Assembly (NCBI RefSeq): GCF_002042885.1
Contig: NZ_MVFY01000004.1
Location: 277,436 to 341,435 of the forward strand
Direction: 5' to 3'
Source: Citrobacter portucalensis
GTDB lineage: Bacteria > Pseudomonadota > Gammaproteobacteria > Enterobacterales > Enterobacteriaceae
DNA: 64,000 bases
The stretch's first letter is position 1. Each line of letters begins with the position of its first letter. The notes beneath the pieces are model-generated. The model saw only the letters and a program-made list of their open reading frames with translations. It did no database searches and was not told where the DNA came from. Position numbers and translations under genes: made by a program. This document shows positions 49,964 through 58,295 of the stretch, in pieces.

Positions 49964-49992
49964 AAGGCACGTCATGATGACGTGCCTTTTTT
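49964..49992 (+). terminator. Terminator between aspA and dcuA
   Basis: A perfect 11-bp stem AAGGCACGTCA / TGACGTGCCTT with a TGA loop and a T run. Confidence 0.9.
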
Positions 49993-50057
49993 CTTACTCG
50001 AAGTTACTTAAAAACAACAATTTAATATCAACTTGTTAAACAACAAGGAAGGCTAAT

Positions 50058-51359
50058 ATGATAGTTTTAGAACTTATCATCGTTTTGCTGGCAATCTTTT
50101 TAGGTGCCAGACTTGGGGGTATCGGTATTGGATTTGCAGGTGGGCTGGGTGTTCTGGTTCTCGCCGCTATCGGCGTAAAACCCGGTAATATCCCGTTCGA
50201 TGTTATTTCCATCATCATGGCGGTTATCGCTGCCATTTCAGCTATGCAGATTGCAGGTGGTCTGGACTATCTGGTTCATCAAACTGAAAAACTGCTGCGT
50301 AAAAACCCGAAATACATCACGATCCTTGCACCTATCGTGACCTATTTCCTGACTATCTTCGCAGGTACCGGCAACATCTCTCTGGCAACGCTGCCAGTTA
50401 TCGCTGAAGTTGCGAAAGAACAAGGGATCAAACCTTGCCGTCCGCTCTCTACTGCAGTGGTTTCTGCACAGATTGCGATTACGGCTTCTCCAATCTCCGC
50501 AGCCGTGGTTTACATGTCTTCCGTAATGGAAGGTCATGGCATCAGCTACATTCACCTGCTGTCCGTGGTCATTCCGTCCACCCTGCTGGCTGTTCTGGTC
50601 ATGTCCTTCCTGGTAACTGCGCTGTTCAACTCCAAACTGTCTGACGATCCGATTTATCGTAAGCGTCTGGAAGAAGGCCTGGTTGAACTGCGTGGTGAAA
50701 GACAAGTTGAAATCAAAGCGGGCGCAAAAACTTCTGTTTGGTTGTTCCTGCTGGGCGTGGTTTGTGTCGTCGTATATGCGATCGTCAACAGCCCAAGCCT
50801 CGGTCTGGTCGCTAAACCGCTGATGAACACCACCAACGCAATCTTGATCATCATGCTGAGCATCGCGACGCTGACCACGATCATCTGCCGCGTTGAAACT
50901 GACTCCATCCTGAACTCCAGCACTTTCAAAGCCGGTATGAGCGCCTGTATTTGTATCCTGGGTGTTGCATGGCTGGGTGATACCTTCGTATCTCACAACA
51001 TTGACTGGATCAAAGATACTGCAGGTAGCGTAATTCAGGGTCATCCGTGGCTGCTGGCTGTCATCTTCTTCTTTGCTTCTGCACTGCTGTACTCTCAGGC
51101 TGCAACCGCTAAAGCACTGATGCCGATGGCTCTGGCTCTGAACGTTTCCCCACTGACTGCTGTTGCGTCTTTCGCCGCGGTTTCTGGCCTGTTCATTCTG
51201 CCAACCTACCCAACTCTGGTTGCGGCAGTTCAGATGGATGACACCGGTACAACTCGCATTGGTAAATTCGTCTTTAACCATCCGTTCTTCATCCCGGGTA
51301 CTCTGGGTGTGGTTCTGGCTGTCTGCTTCGGCTTCTTGCTGGGCAGCTTCATGCTGTAA
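50058..51359 (+). CDS. dcuA: Anaerobic C4-dicarboxylate transporter DcuA
   Basis: A 433-residue inner-membrane antiporter for aspartate, fumarate, malate and succinate. It has multiple hydrophobic segments, with conserved stretches FAGTGNISLATLPVIAEVAKEQG and AQIAITASPISAAVVYMSS. With aspA and frdABCD (also in the window) it forms the aspartate-to-succinate anaerobic route. The length equals the E. coli protein. Confidence 0.97.
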   Translation: MIVLELIIVLLAIFLGARLGGIGIGFAGGLGVLVLAAIGVKPGNIPFDVISIIMAVIAAISAMQIAGGLDYLVHQTEKLLRKNPKYITILAPIVTYFLTIFAGTGNISLATLPVIAEVAKEQGIKPCRPLSTAVVSAQIAITASPISAAVVYMSSVMEGHGISYIHLLSVVIPSTLLAVLVMSFLVTALFNSKLSDDPIYRKRLEEGLVELRGERQVEIKAGAKTSVWLFLLGVVCVVVYAIVNSPSLGLVAKPLMNTTNAILIIMLSIATLTTIICRVETDSILNSSTFKAGMSACICILGVAWLGDTFVSHNIDWIKDTAGSVIQGHPWLLAVIFFFASALLYSQAATAKALMPMALALNVSPLTAVASFAAVSGLFILPTYPTLVAAVQMDDTGTTRIGKFVFNHPFFIPGTLGVVLAVCFGFLLGSFML

Positions 51360-51366
51360 GTTTTTC

Positions 51367-51392
51367 CTGCAGGGTGCCTGGGCGCCCTGCAG
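51367..51392 (+). terminator. Hairpin after dcuA
   Basis: An 8-bp stem CTGCAGGG / CCCTGCAG just after the dcuA stop. There is no good T run, so it may be an mRNA 3' stabiliser rather than an intrinsic terminator. Confidence 0.45.
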
Positions 51393-51487
51393 TTCCTCCT
51401 CCCCACCCCGCTTTAACTAACATCCTTCCCTCGTCCGTTGTATAGTGACCATTCTTTTGCTGGTTACTCTGTTCTTTCGAGGTGTTT

Positions 51488-51835
51488 ATGCTTGATGTAA
51501 AGAGTCAGGATATTTCCATCCCCGATACCGTTGTGGTGCTCTGTACCGCCCCGGATGAAGCAACCGCCCAGGATCTCGCCGCCAAAGTGCTGGCGGAAAA
51601 GCTGGCTGCTTGCGTGACCCTGCTACCCGGTGCGACCTCCCTCTACTATTGGGAAGGCAAACTGGAACAGGAATATGAAGTCCAGATGATTTTAAAAACC
51701 ACCGTCACACACCAGCAAGCCCTTCTCGATTGCCTGAAGTCACATCATCCGTATCAAACGCCTGAACTTCTGGTTTTACCCGTCACTCACGGAGACTTTG
51801 ATTACCGCTCATGGCTCAACGCATCCTTACGCTGA
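51488..51835 (+). CDS. cutA: Divalent-cation tolerance protein CutA
   Basis: A 115-residue trimeric PII-like-fold protein linked to copper tolerance. Conserved [31 protein letters not shown] and [10 protein letters not shown] are present. The ATG at 51488 follows GAGG at a good distance; a GTG two codons earlier is unlikely. The last 25 bases overlap dsbD, as in E. coli. Confidence 0.95.
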   Translation: MLDVKSQDISIPDTVVVLCTAPDEATAQDLAAKVLAEKLAACVTLLPGATSLYYWEGKLEQEYEVQMILKTTVTHQQALLDCLKSHHPYQTPELLVLPVTHGDFDYRSWLNASLR

Positions 51836-53520
51836 TCCTGCTGCTGTGCAGCACATCTACCTTTGCCGGATTATTTGACGCGCCTGGCCGCTCGCAGTTT
51901 GTTCCTGCCGATCGGGCGTTTGTTTTTGATTTTCAGCAAAACCAACACGATCTGAACCTCACATGGCAGGTTAAAGATGGCTACTATCTGTATCGCAAAC
52001 AGATAAGCATTACGCCATCTCAGGCCGATATTGCTGAGGTAAAACTGCCGCCAGGCGTTTGGCATGAAGATGAGTTTTACGGCAAAAGTGAGATTTACCG
52101 TAAACAGCTGACTGTCCCGATCACAGTCAATCAGGCTAAGTCTGGCGCAACATTAACGATCACATATCAGGGCTGCGCCGACGCCGGATTTTGCTATCCG
52201 CCAGAAACAAAAACGGTGCCATTAAGTGAAGTGTCTGCTGGTTCCGCGGCCGCCTCTGCGCCAGCCTCAACCACTGCAGATCCGCAAGAGAAACCGCAGC
52301 CCGCGGCCCAACTCCCCTTCTCCGCGCTGTGGGCATTGCTGATCGGAATTGGTATCGCGTTTACGCCTTGCGTACTGCCGATGTATCCGTTGATTTCCGG
52401 TATCGTACTGGGTGGCAAGCAACGCTTATCAACCGGACGGGCACTGCTGCTGACGTTTATCTACGTTCAAGGAATGGCGCTCACCTATACCACGCTGGGT
52501 TTGGTTGTTGCAGCCGCCGGTTTGCAGTTCCAGGCTGCGCTTCAGCATCCCTACGTCCTGATTGGCCTTGCCGTCATCTTTACGCTGCTGGCTCTGTCGA
52601 TGTTTGGCTTGTTCACGCTGCAACTGCCTTCATCACTGCAAACGCGCCTCACGCTAATGAGTAACCGCCAGCAAGGCGGATCTCCCGGCAGCGTCTTTGC
52701 GATGGGGGCGATTGCTGGCCTCATCTGTTCTCCTTGCACAACGGCCCCGCTAAGCGCGATTTTGCTGTATATCGCTCAGAGCGGGAACATGTGGCTGGGA
52801 GGTGGCACACTGTATCTGTATGCGTTGGGGATGGGATTACCCCTGATGCTGATTACCGTATTTGGCAACCGCTTGCTGCCTAAAAGTGGCCCATGGATGG
52901 AACATGTCAAAACCGCTTTTGGCTTTGTCATTCTGGCGCTTCCCGTCTTCTTACTCGAACGTATCGTTGGCGACGAGTGGGGCGTTCGCTTATGGTCACT
53001 GCTAAGCGTCGCGTTCTTTGGCTGGGCGTTCATCACCAGCCTACAGGCAAAGCACGCCTGGATGCGTATCGTGCAGATTGTCCTGTTAGCCGCAGCACTG
53101 GTAAGCGTGCGTCCATTGCAAGACTGGGCGTTCGGCGCGCCACATGCTCAAACCCAGGCACATCTTAACTTCACGCCGGTGGCATCGGTAGATGCGTTAA
53201 ATCAAGCACTGGCGCAAGCTAAAGGCAGGCCAGTCATGCTGGATCTGTATGCCGACTGGTGTGTAGCCTGTAAGGAATTTGAAAAGTACACGTTCAGTAA
53301 TCCGCAAGTTCAGCAAGCGCTAGGCAACACGGTGCTATTGCAGGCGGATGTGACAGCAAACAATACCCAGGATGTCGCTCTCCTGAAACATCTACAGGTT
53401 TTAGGTTTGCCGACTATCTTGTTCTTTGATGCCGAGGGGAAAGAGCACCCGGAAGCTCGGGTTACGGGCTTTATGGATGCCGCGACCTTCAGCGCACATT
53501 TGCGCGATCGTCAACCGTGA
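51811..53520 (+). CDS. dsbD: Thiol:disulfide interchange protein DsbD
   Basis: A 569-residue protein that carries reducing power from cytoplasmic thioredoxin to periplasmic DsbC, DsbG and CcmG. The signal peptide is cut near FAG-LF. The N-terminal domain has redox cysteines in [11 protein letters not shown]. The membrane domain has [10 protein letters not shown] and [13 protein letters not shown], each holding a redox cysteine. The C-terminal thioredoxin-like domain has [10 protein letters not shown]. It starts inside cutA. yjdC follows by 36 bp. Confidence 0.97.
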   Translation: MAQRILTLILLLCSTSTFAGLFDAPGRSQFVPADRAFVFDFQQNQHDLNLTWQVKDGYYLYRKQISITPSQADIAEVKLPPGVWHEDEFYGKSEIYRKQLTVPITVNQAKSGATLTITYQGCADAGFCYPPETKTVPLSEVSAGSAAASAPASTTADPQEKPQPAAQLPFSALWALLIGIGIAFTPCVLPMYPLISGIVLGGKQRLSTGRALLLTFIYVQGMALTYTTLGLVVAAAGLQFQAALQHPYVLIGLAVIFTLLALSMFGLFTLQLPSSLQTRLTLMSNRQQGGSPGSVFAMGAIAGLICSPCTTAPLSAILLYIAQSGNMWLGGGTLYLYALGMGLPLMLITVFGNRLLPKSGPWMEHVKTAFGFVILALPVFLLERIVGDEWGVRLWSLLSVAFFGWAFITSLQAKHAWMRIVQIVLLAAALVSVRPLQDWAFGAPHAQTQAHLNFTPVASVDALNQALAQAKGRPVMLDLYADWCVACKEFEKYTFSNPQVQQALGNTVLLQADVTANNTQDVALLKHLQVLGLPTILFFDAEGKEHPEARVTGFMDAATFSAHLRDRQP

Positions 53521-53556
53521 GCGACACTTGCAACAGGAAATACGGAGGAGAATACC

Positions 53557-54132
53557 GTGCAACGTGAAGATGTCCTGGGAGAAGCCCTGAAATTACTTGA
53601 GGTGCAAGGGATAGCCAATACCACGCTGGAAATGGTGGCCGAACGCATCGATTATCCTCTGGATGAACTGCAGCGCTTTTGGCCCGATAAAGAGGCCATT
53701 CTGTACGATGCGCTACGTTACCTCAGCCAGCGGGTGGATATCTGGCGGCGTCAGCTTTTACTGGATGACACGCTGAGCGCTGAGCAGAAATTACTGGCGC
53801 GCTACACTGCGCTGTCCGAATGCGTGAGCAATAATCGCTATCCCGGCTGTCTGTTCATCGCCGCCTGTACGTTTTACCCCGATCCCGGGCATCCGATCCA
53901 TCAGTTAGCCGATCAGCAAAAAAAGGCGGCACATGACTTCACCCATGAGCTGCTGACGACGCTGGAAGTTGACGACCCGGCAATGGTCGCCAAACAGATG
54001 GAACTGGTGCTGGAAGGCTGCCTGAGCCGCATGCTGGTTAATCGTAGCCATGCAGATGTCGAAACGGCACACCGCCTGGCTGAAGATATCCTGCGCTTTG
54101 CCCAGTGTCGAATGGGCGGTGCGCTGACCTAA
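53557..54132 (+). CDS. yjdC: TetR-type regulator YjdC
   Basis: A 191-residue TetR/AcrR-family protein. The N-terminal helix-turn-helix is around [25 protein letters not shown]. The start is GTG with GGAGGAG upstream; the length equals E. coli YjdC. Targets are unknown to me. It is probably co-transcribed with cutA and dsbD. Confidence 0.93.
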   Translation: MQREDVLGEALKLLEVQGIANTTLEMVAERIDYPLDELQRFWPDKEAILYDALRYLSQRVDIWRRQLLLDDTLSAEQKLLARYTALSECVSNNRYPGCLFIAACTFYPDPGHPIHQLADQQKKAAHDFTHELLTTLEVDDPAMVAKQMELVLEGCLSRMLVNRSHADVETAHRLAEDILRFAQCRMGGALT

Positions 54133-54284
54133 GCGAGCATTATCTGTTTTCGTCGCCTCTGTCGGAAAGATTTGTGCAAACTTCAGGCATAACCATGCAG
54201 ATTGCCGCAATATTAAGCGGTTGAACAATGTTTCCAGAAATTTGATTGACTGACAGACGTGAATACGGTTTAATGCGCCCCGTT

Positions 54285-54360
54285 GCCCGGATAGCTCAGT
54301 CGGTAGAGCAGGGGATTGAAAATCCCCGTGTCCTTGGTTCGATTCCGAGTCCGGGCACCA
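54285..54360 (+). tRNA. pheU: tRNA-Phe(GAA), insertion site of the integrative element
   Basis: A complete 76-nt tRNA with acceptor GCCCGGA, anticodon GAA within GGGATTGAAAATCCC, T arm GGTTCGATTCC and encoded CCA. It lies right after yjdC, as in other enterobacteria. pheU is the target of SPI-7-type islands, and a tyrosine integrase gene follows here, so the 3' end should be the attachment core. Confidence 0.97.
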
Positions 54361-54476
54361 CTATTCAAAGCCGGTTGGTCAGATTTGCATGACGCAATCT
54401 TGACGGACAAGAAGGCGAGCCAGTAAAAACACGATGTAACGCTGTTACTTGTTGTTGAAAGAAAGGCTCTTGAGAA

Positions 54477-54506
54477 ACAGACTTGTTCGAGCAAGTCTGT
54501 TTTTTC
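54477..54506 (+). terminator. Terminator between pheU and the integrase gene
   Basis: A stem CAGACTTG / CAAGTCTG followed by a T run. It could end transcription from pheU or reflect element sequence. The rest of 54361-54582 shows no gene. Confidence 0.75.
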
Positions 54507-54582
54507 ACGTCTGATATTTGCAAGAAATCTTTTCAATGTCAAATAATGTAAGTATTTGACGCCATTCCTGAAGCCTTCCTCA

Positions 54583-55545
54583 CTACATCAATTCGGTTTC
54601 GAGTATATCCCGCAGGCTATCAACACTTTCATCAATGTATTCAAGCGTCGATGTAATGCTGACATGACCCAGCAGTTTCTTCACCGCGTACAAATTACGC
54701 TCAGGTGATTTCATCATGTGTGTTGCCACCGTATGTCGGAACCGATGCGGTGTGATTGTAAACTTACATTCCCGGGATAAACGCCGGAAGAACGCTCTCA
54801 GCGGGTACTCGTTCATCACCTTCGGGTACTTACTTTTTCTCATCAGGTCGAACCAACCCACATTGAACACCTGATCACCCGACTCCATCCCTGCCTCACC
54901 GGCTTTTCTCACCAGTTCCTCCAGCGAAGGATACAACGACGAAACAATCGGAACCCGATGCTCGCGATGGTTTTTCGCCCCCTCGATATTCAGATCAATC
55001 CACTTCTCCTCAAGATTGATGTCACCCAGCCGGATATGCAGAAGCTGGTTTTGCCGTATCGCGGTATAACGAAAAACATTTACCACCGTCAGCCAGAACC
55101 ACGCCGGGAGTAGCGCATTTCTGCGACCATTGAACATGCTGCTGTTCCCCTTCCCTGTCTCTGCGTCCAGATGTTGTTCCATCAGTCGGTACATCGCGTC
55201 CATTTGCGTCTGTGTCAGCGTCTTCTTCTTTTTCGTGCCCGGGCGAACAACCGCGCCATTGAAGGGATTTTCAGTCTGCGGCAAAAGCCCCTGCTTGATG
55301 CCAAAATTAAACAACGCCCTCATGTGGGCAACTTTGTTATTCCACGTTCGGGTCGCGCAGTTCTGGTCATTCAGCACTGTATGACGCCATTTCAGCACCG
55401 TCAGGTGATCGATCTTAGTCGGGTTAAACGATGTAAACCCTTCAAATGAACGAACCACTTTCTGGTAGCTCCACTCCGTCGCCGGTCGTAATGATTTGCT
55501 GTAAAAATACTGTTCAGTAAGAAGCCCAAAGGTACACGAATTCAT
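54583..55545 (-). CDS. int: Tyrosine-type site-specific integrase
   Basis: A 320-residue tyrosine recombinase. An N-terminal SAM-like core-binding domain (about residues 15-95) precedes the catalytic domain. Catalytic residues are visible as the Arg in NVFRYTAIRQNQLLHIRL, the HRFRHTVATHMM box, the His in LLGHVSITSTLEYID and the Tyr of that same stretch. The ATG at 55545 is chosen because AAGGA lies at the right distance and it sits just after the stop of the upstream gene; an earlier in-frame ATG (55566) would overlap that gene. It is adjacent to pheU, so presumably it drives integration there. Confidence 0.9.
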   Translation of the reverse strand: MNSCTFGLLTEQYFYSKSLRPATEWSYQKVVRSFEGFTSFNPTKIDHLTVLKWRHTVLNDQNCATRTWNNKVAHMRALFNFGIKQGLLPQTENPFNGAVVRPGTKKKKTLTQTQMDAMYRLMEQHLDAETGKGNSSMFNGRRNALLPAWFWLTVVNVFRYTAIRQNQLLHIRLGDINLEEKWIDLNIEGAKNHREHRVPIVSSLYPSLEELVRKAGEAGMESGDQVFNVGWFDLMRKSKYPKVMNEYPLRAFFRRLSRECKFTITPHRFRHTVATHMMKSPERNLYAVKKLLGHVSITSTLEYIDESVDSLRDILETELM

Positions 55546-55555
55546 TAGAATATCC

Positions 55556-56947
55556 TTATATAACAATCAATAACGGGTTATCCCCTGGATTGTTATCGCT
55601 GTCATAGACCTTACTGGCAAGTACCAGGTAGCCACTCAGTTTCTGAAAGCGCCCTTCCCGTTGCTCGTTTTGGTACAGCTGGCAGGTATACATCGTGCCA
55701 TTGTCCTGCCGATGATGCCCCAGTCTCTCAAATGCTTTCTGAAGCCGGGCCTTATCCTCTCCCGGCGCATTCGTCTCTGTCAGATACTGGTGAAAAATCC
55801 CCGGCGCACGCAGAAACACGTAACCGGCGACCAGATGAATCCGCCCGTCAGATTTGTTCGGAATCAGACTACCGGAACGACATCCCTTGACCAGCCATTG
55901 CCAGAATGCCTCTCCGGGTTCATTCGACTCGGCGGATGGTGTGATTTCTCCGGTTTCTGCTGCATCAGCGGTGGCGAAGCCCATCATTACCAGCAACGCA
56001 TCAGTATCGTCCCGCTCCTCCTGCACATCCGGTAATACCAGGCCCGCATCCATTGCGGGAACAGGTTCCGCTGCCGGAAGGGTTTCCGCTTCGGAATACG
56101 ATGCCATCAGCGCTGGCACATCATCAGCTAATCCGGACAACAACGCGTCCCCCTGCAATGGTTCCGCCTGAACCGAAACTATTGCCACCGGTGCAACCAG
56201 TGTCTCACTTTCCGGCGCTCCGGCAGTGAGGCGTATAGCCTCAGACACAATGGCATTGACTACGCCCGACTGCGCCCGAAAACCGGTCAGGTATGTTGAA
56301 AGGTTCCTGATGGCTTCCGGCCAGCTACTCAACCAGTTAATCGCTTCAGGAGGAATAATCTTCCATGCCAGCATTGCGCCAAAACTTTGCAACCGTTCCG
56401 GAGACTGTTCCGGCGCAAAACAAAAGCGATAAGGTTCTGGAGGTACATCCAGCAGAGGAAACCAGCATTTACCGTTCTCCAGCTCGACGTGGAGGTGACA
56501 AAGATATTCAAGCGAAGGCAGCATTGCCGCATAAACCACCACCGCATTCCAGACCGCGTTTTGCGCCGCCTGTTCTTCAGGCGGAGCGCCAACCGGCAAC
56601 ATGTAGCTTTTCGACAATCGTGCTGCATACGACACCGTTTCCAGCATATAGTCAGCCATCCCTCCGGGACGGGCATACGGCCCACTTTCCGTAAGAGGAA
56701 ACTGCTGCATCAGCGTCACACAATGCTCCAGCGGAGCAAGGTAATACTGTCGATACATGTCTTTTGGCAGAGACGAATAATCCCAGAGTGATTGCAGCCA
56801 TTGCTGGCGGCGGGTTGTCGCCAGCAGTTCGCTGGCTGTCATGGGGCGGAAGTATCCAGGAGGCAAAGAGGGTTTTGTCGCCTCAACGTCCGGGAGAGCA
56901 TCCGGGCGTGAACGTCCCGGACGGAGAAAAGATTTCAGATTCAACAT
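55556..56947 (-). CDS. TraI/MOBH-related protein with degenerate HD motif
   Basis: A 463-residue protein related to the TraI_2 family (MOBH relaxases of SXT- and SPI-7-type elements). The region around residues 90-170 (PGGMADYMLETVSYAARL, LPVGAPPEEQAAQNAVW) aligns by eye with the family HD domain. The usual HH before GG, the DH after it and the later LLHDIGK are replaced by PYARPGG, DY and MLPSLEYL. The C-terminal third (GEAFWQWLVKGCRSGSLIPN, VFLRAPGIFHQYL) resembles the TraI_2_C domain. The middle is acidic and low-complexity. It stops 10 bases before int. Likely not a catalytic relaxase, or a diverged one. Confidence 0.7.
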   Translation of the reverse strand: MLNLKSFLRPGRSRPDALPDVEATKPSLPPGYFRPMTASELLATTRRQQWLQSLWDYSSLPKDMYRQYYLAPLEHCVTLMQQFPLTESGPYARPGGMADYMLETVSYAARLSKSYMLPVGAPPEEQAAQNAVWNAVVVYAAMLPSLEYLCHLHVELENGKCWFPLLDVPPEPYRFCFAPEQSPERLQSFGAMLAWKIIPPEAINWLSSWPEAIRNLSTYLTGFRAQSGVVNAIVSEAIRLTAGAPESETLVAPVAIVSVQAEPLQGDALLSGLADDVPALMASYSEAETLPAAEPVPAMDAGLVLPDVQEERDDTDALLVMMGFATADAAETGEITPSAESNEPGEAFWQWLVKGCRSGSLIPNKSDGRIHLVAGYVFLRAPGIFHQYLTETNAPGEDKARLQKAFERLGHHRQDNGTMYTCQLYQNEQREGRFQKLSGYLVLASKVYDSDNNPGDNPLLIVI

Positions 56948-57083
56948 AGTGGAAACCTGTCATAAGACAAAATTGCTACGTTAAATCTCTCTGATAATCA
57001 GGCAATCAATAATTATTTATCCAGAACAATAAGTACCTCCCATGAAGAGGATGCCTATAGTGTAGGTCATCTGACATATAGTC

Positions 57084-57106
57084 CATATCGTTCCAGGTTC
57101 GATATG
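57084..57106. promoter_or_regulatory. Operator-like dyad in a divergent promoter region
   Basis: CATATCG and CGATATG, perfect 7-bp arms with a 9-base spacer, lie between the divergent TraI-like gene (start 56947) and the small gene at 57149. The size and place suit a regulator-binding site. The remainder of 56948-57148 holds no gene. Confidence 0.45.
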
Positions 57107-57148
57107 ATCAGATACTCCCTGAATAAAAAATCCACTTAGAGGATGAGA

Positions 57149-57484
57149 ATGGAAACCACCAATTTTACAGCAAGCGTCCAATATGATGACTGGAAGGGAT
57201 CTGTCGCAGCCGATAACGCTGACCTGACAGACTTCCATCGTTACCTGGAAAATAGTGGTCAGCTGACACAAGACGAAATGCTTCATGCTATTGAATTCTA
57301 CTCAGGCATTCATTGCGTCTTAATTCATGCCTACGTAGGCAGTAACATAAAAAATCTTAAAAAAATCGACATTGAGATGAGCAGAGACGAATTTTTCAGT
57401 ACCTTCAAACGATTCAAGATTACCTTGTCACAACATGGTGAATTTGAAGGTAAAGATCTCTCTTTCGAGAGAGTCAGATCTTAA
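57149..57484 (+). CDS. Hypothetical protein, 111 aa, opposed to the surrounding operon
   Basis: It is the only plus-strand gene in the anti-restriction segment. The protein is soluble, 111 residues, mixed charge (METTNFTASVQYDDWKGS..., later IHAYVGSNIKNLKKIDIEM) with no signal peptide or membrane segment. I do not recognise a family. The ATG at 57149 has GAGG about 9 bases upstream; another ATG two codons earlier is possible. Lower GC than the backbone. It converges on the methyltransferase-like gene with a terminator between them. Confidence 0.65.
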   Translation: METTNFTASVQYDDWKGSVAADNADLTDFHRYLENSGQLTQDEMLHAIEFYSGIHCVLIHAYVGSNIKNLKKIDIEMSRDEFFSTFKRFKITLSQHGEFEGKDLSFERVRS

Positions 57485-57526
57485 AAAACACCTGGATATT
57501 CCCACAGAAGTATCCAGGTATAAATA
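57483..57526. terminator. Terminator of the anti-restriction operon
   Basis: A 9-bp stem ACCTGGATA / TATCCAGGT. On the minus strand a TTTTTT run follows; on the plus strand the following sequence is AT-rich. It lies between the convergent genes at 57484 and 57534. Confidence 0.8.
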
Positions 57527-57533
57527 ATTATTG

Positions 57534-58202
57534 TTAACTGTCCTGTAAACGGTTCTGCCAGCCATTCAGATAGTACGCTGCGGTTCTCAACGCTCGCGTA
57601 TGCTGAAGCGTCAGCGAATTACCGGTTATCACTTCTGCCGGTATCCCCAGCAGAGTTAACTGGATAAAGCACATCGCAGCGGCGACAGGATCGACATCCA
57701 CGCAAACCACGAAGAACTGCCGCTGAAGATGGTATCCCGCAGCAGCAAACTCTTCTGCCAGTGCAATAACCATCCCACCGGCCCCACAAGCTGGCTCACT
57801 GACCGTAATGAACGGTTTTCCCACCATCACTTTATCAATGCCGGTGAATGTCATCTTTGCCATCATCCGGGAAACGTCGTACGGCGTGAAAAACTGTCCC
57901 CGTTGCGACTCTCCCAGTTCCATCATCATAAATACCCGGCCAAGAAAATCCCCCGGGGTGATCGACAACCCAAGTACCAGTATTCCCAGTAATTGCGACA
58001 ATCGCTCAACATCTTCACGCTGATAACGTTTCACAATCGACAGGTACTCATTTTCCAGTTCAGGAGAATGAACAATACCGTTGTGCAATGCACATACAGC
58101 CATTTGCACAAAATCCCGAAAGACTTCATAACGACGGTGATAACGCGCAGTCTGGTTAAACAAAGAGATAAATTCCGCAATATGCGAATTGTGGTTTTCC
58201 AT
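57534..58202 (-). CDS. SAM-dependent methyltransferase-like protein (N-6 DNA methylase fold)
   Basis: A 222-residue protein resembling the catalytic core of type I HsdM-like N6-adenine methylases. GQFFTPYDVSRMMAKM and the SAM-binding motif VSEPACGAGGMVIALAEEF are clear. The usual NPP(Y/F) catalytic motif is not visible; after the last strand it reads EVITGNSLTL. No restriction or specificity partner lies nearby. The start MENHNSH is chosen; an in-frame ATG 10 codons earlier lies within the leader hairpin region. It is the last gene of the minus-strand operon. A role in protecting incoming element DNA is plausible, but loss of activity is possible. Confidence 0.75.
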   Translation of the reverse strand: MENHNSHIAEFISLFNQTARYHRRYEVFRDFVQMAVCALHNGIVHSPELENEYLSIVKRYQREDVERLSQLLGILVLGLSITPGDFLGRVFMMMELGESQRGQFFTPYDVSRMMAKMTFTGIDKVMVGKPFITVSEPACGAGGMVIALAEEFAAAGYHLQRQFFVVCVDVDPVAAAMCFIQLTLLGIPAEVITGNSLTLQHTRALRTAAYYLNGWQNRLQDS

Positions 58203-58216
58203 AAGGATGTTTCCGT

Positions 58217-58257
58217 AAATAAAGGGAAACATCCCTCAGGGGAATGTTTCCCCTGAG
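58217..58257 (-). promoter_or_regulatory. Two-state hairpin module M1 (before methyltransferase-like gene)
   Basis: On the minus strand the first hairpin CTCAGGGGAA / TTCCCCTGAG (10 bp, loop ACA) competes with a second pairing GGGAAACAT / ATGTTTCCC (9 bp) that is followed by TTTATTT. Both use the same 5' arm. It lies between ardC and the methyltransferase-like gene. Confidence 0.7.
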
Positions 58258-58295
58258 AGGTGACGGGTTGATTAAATCAACGTTGGTAAAGCGGG

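Noticed and set aside
54583..56947. Fusion or frameshift between int and the TraI-like gene
   Set aside because: With the ATG at 55545 the two genes are cleanly separated by 10 bases and each has an intact end.
56948..57148. A sixth two-state hairpin module before the TraI-like gene
   Set aside because: The region has an operator-like dyad but no a/a'/a'' arm order and no T tract in the right place.
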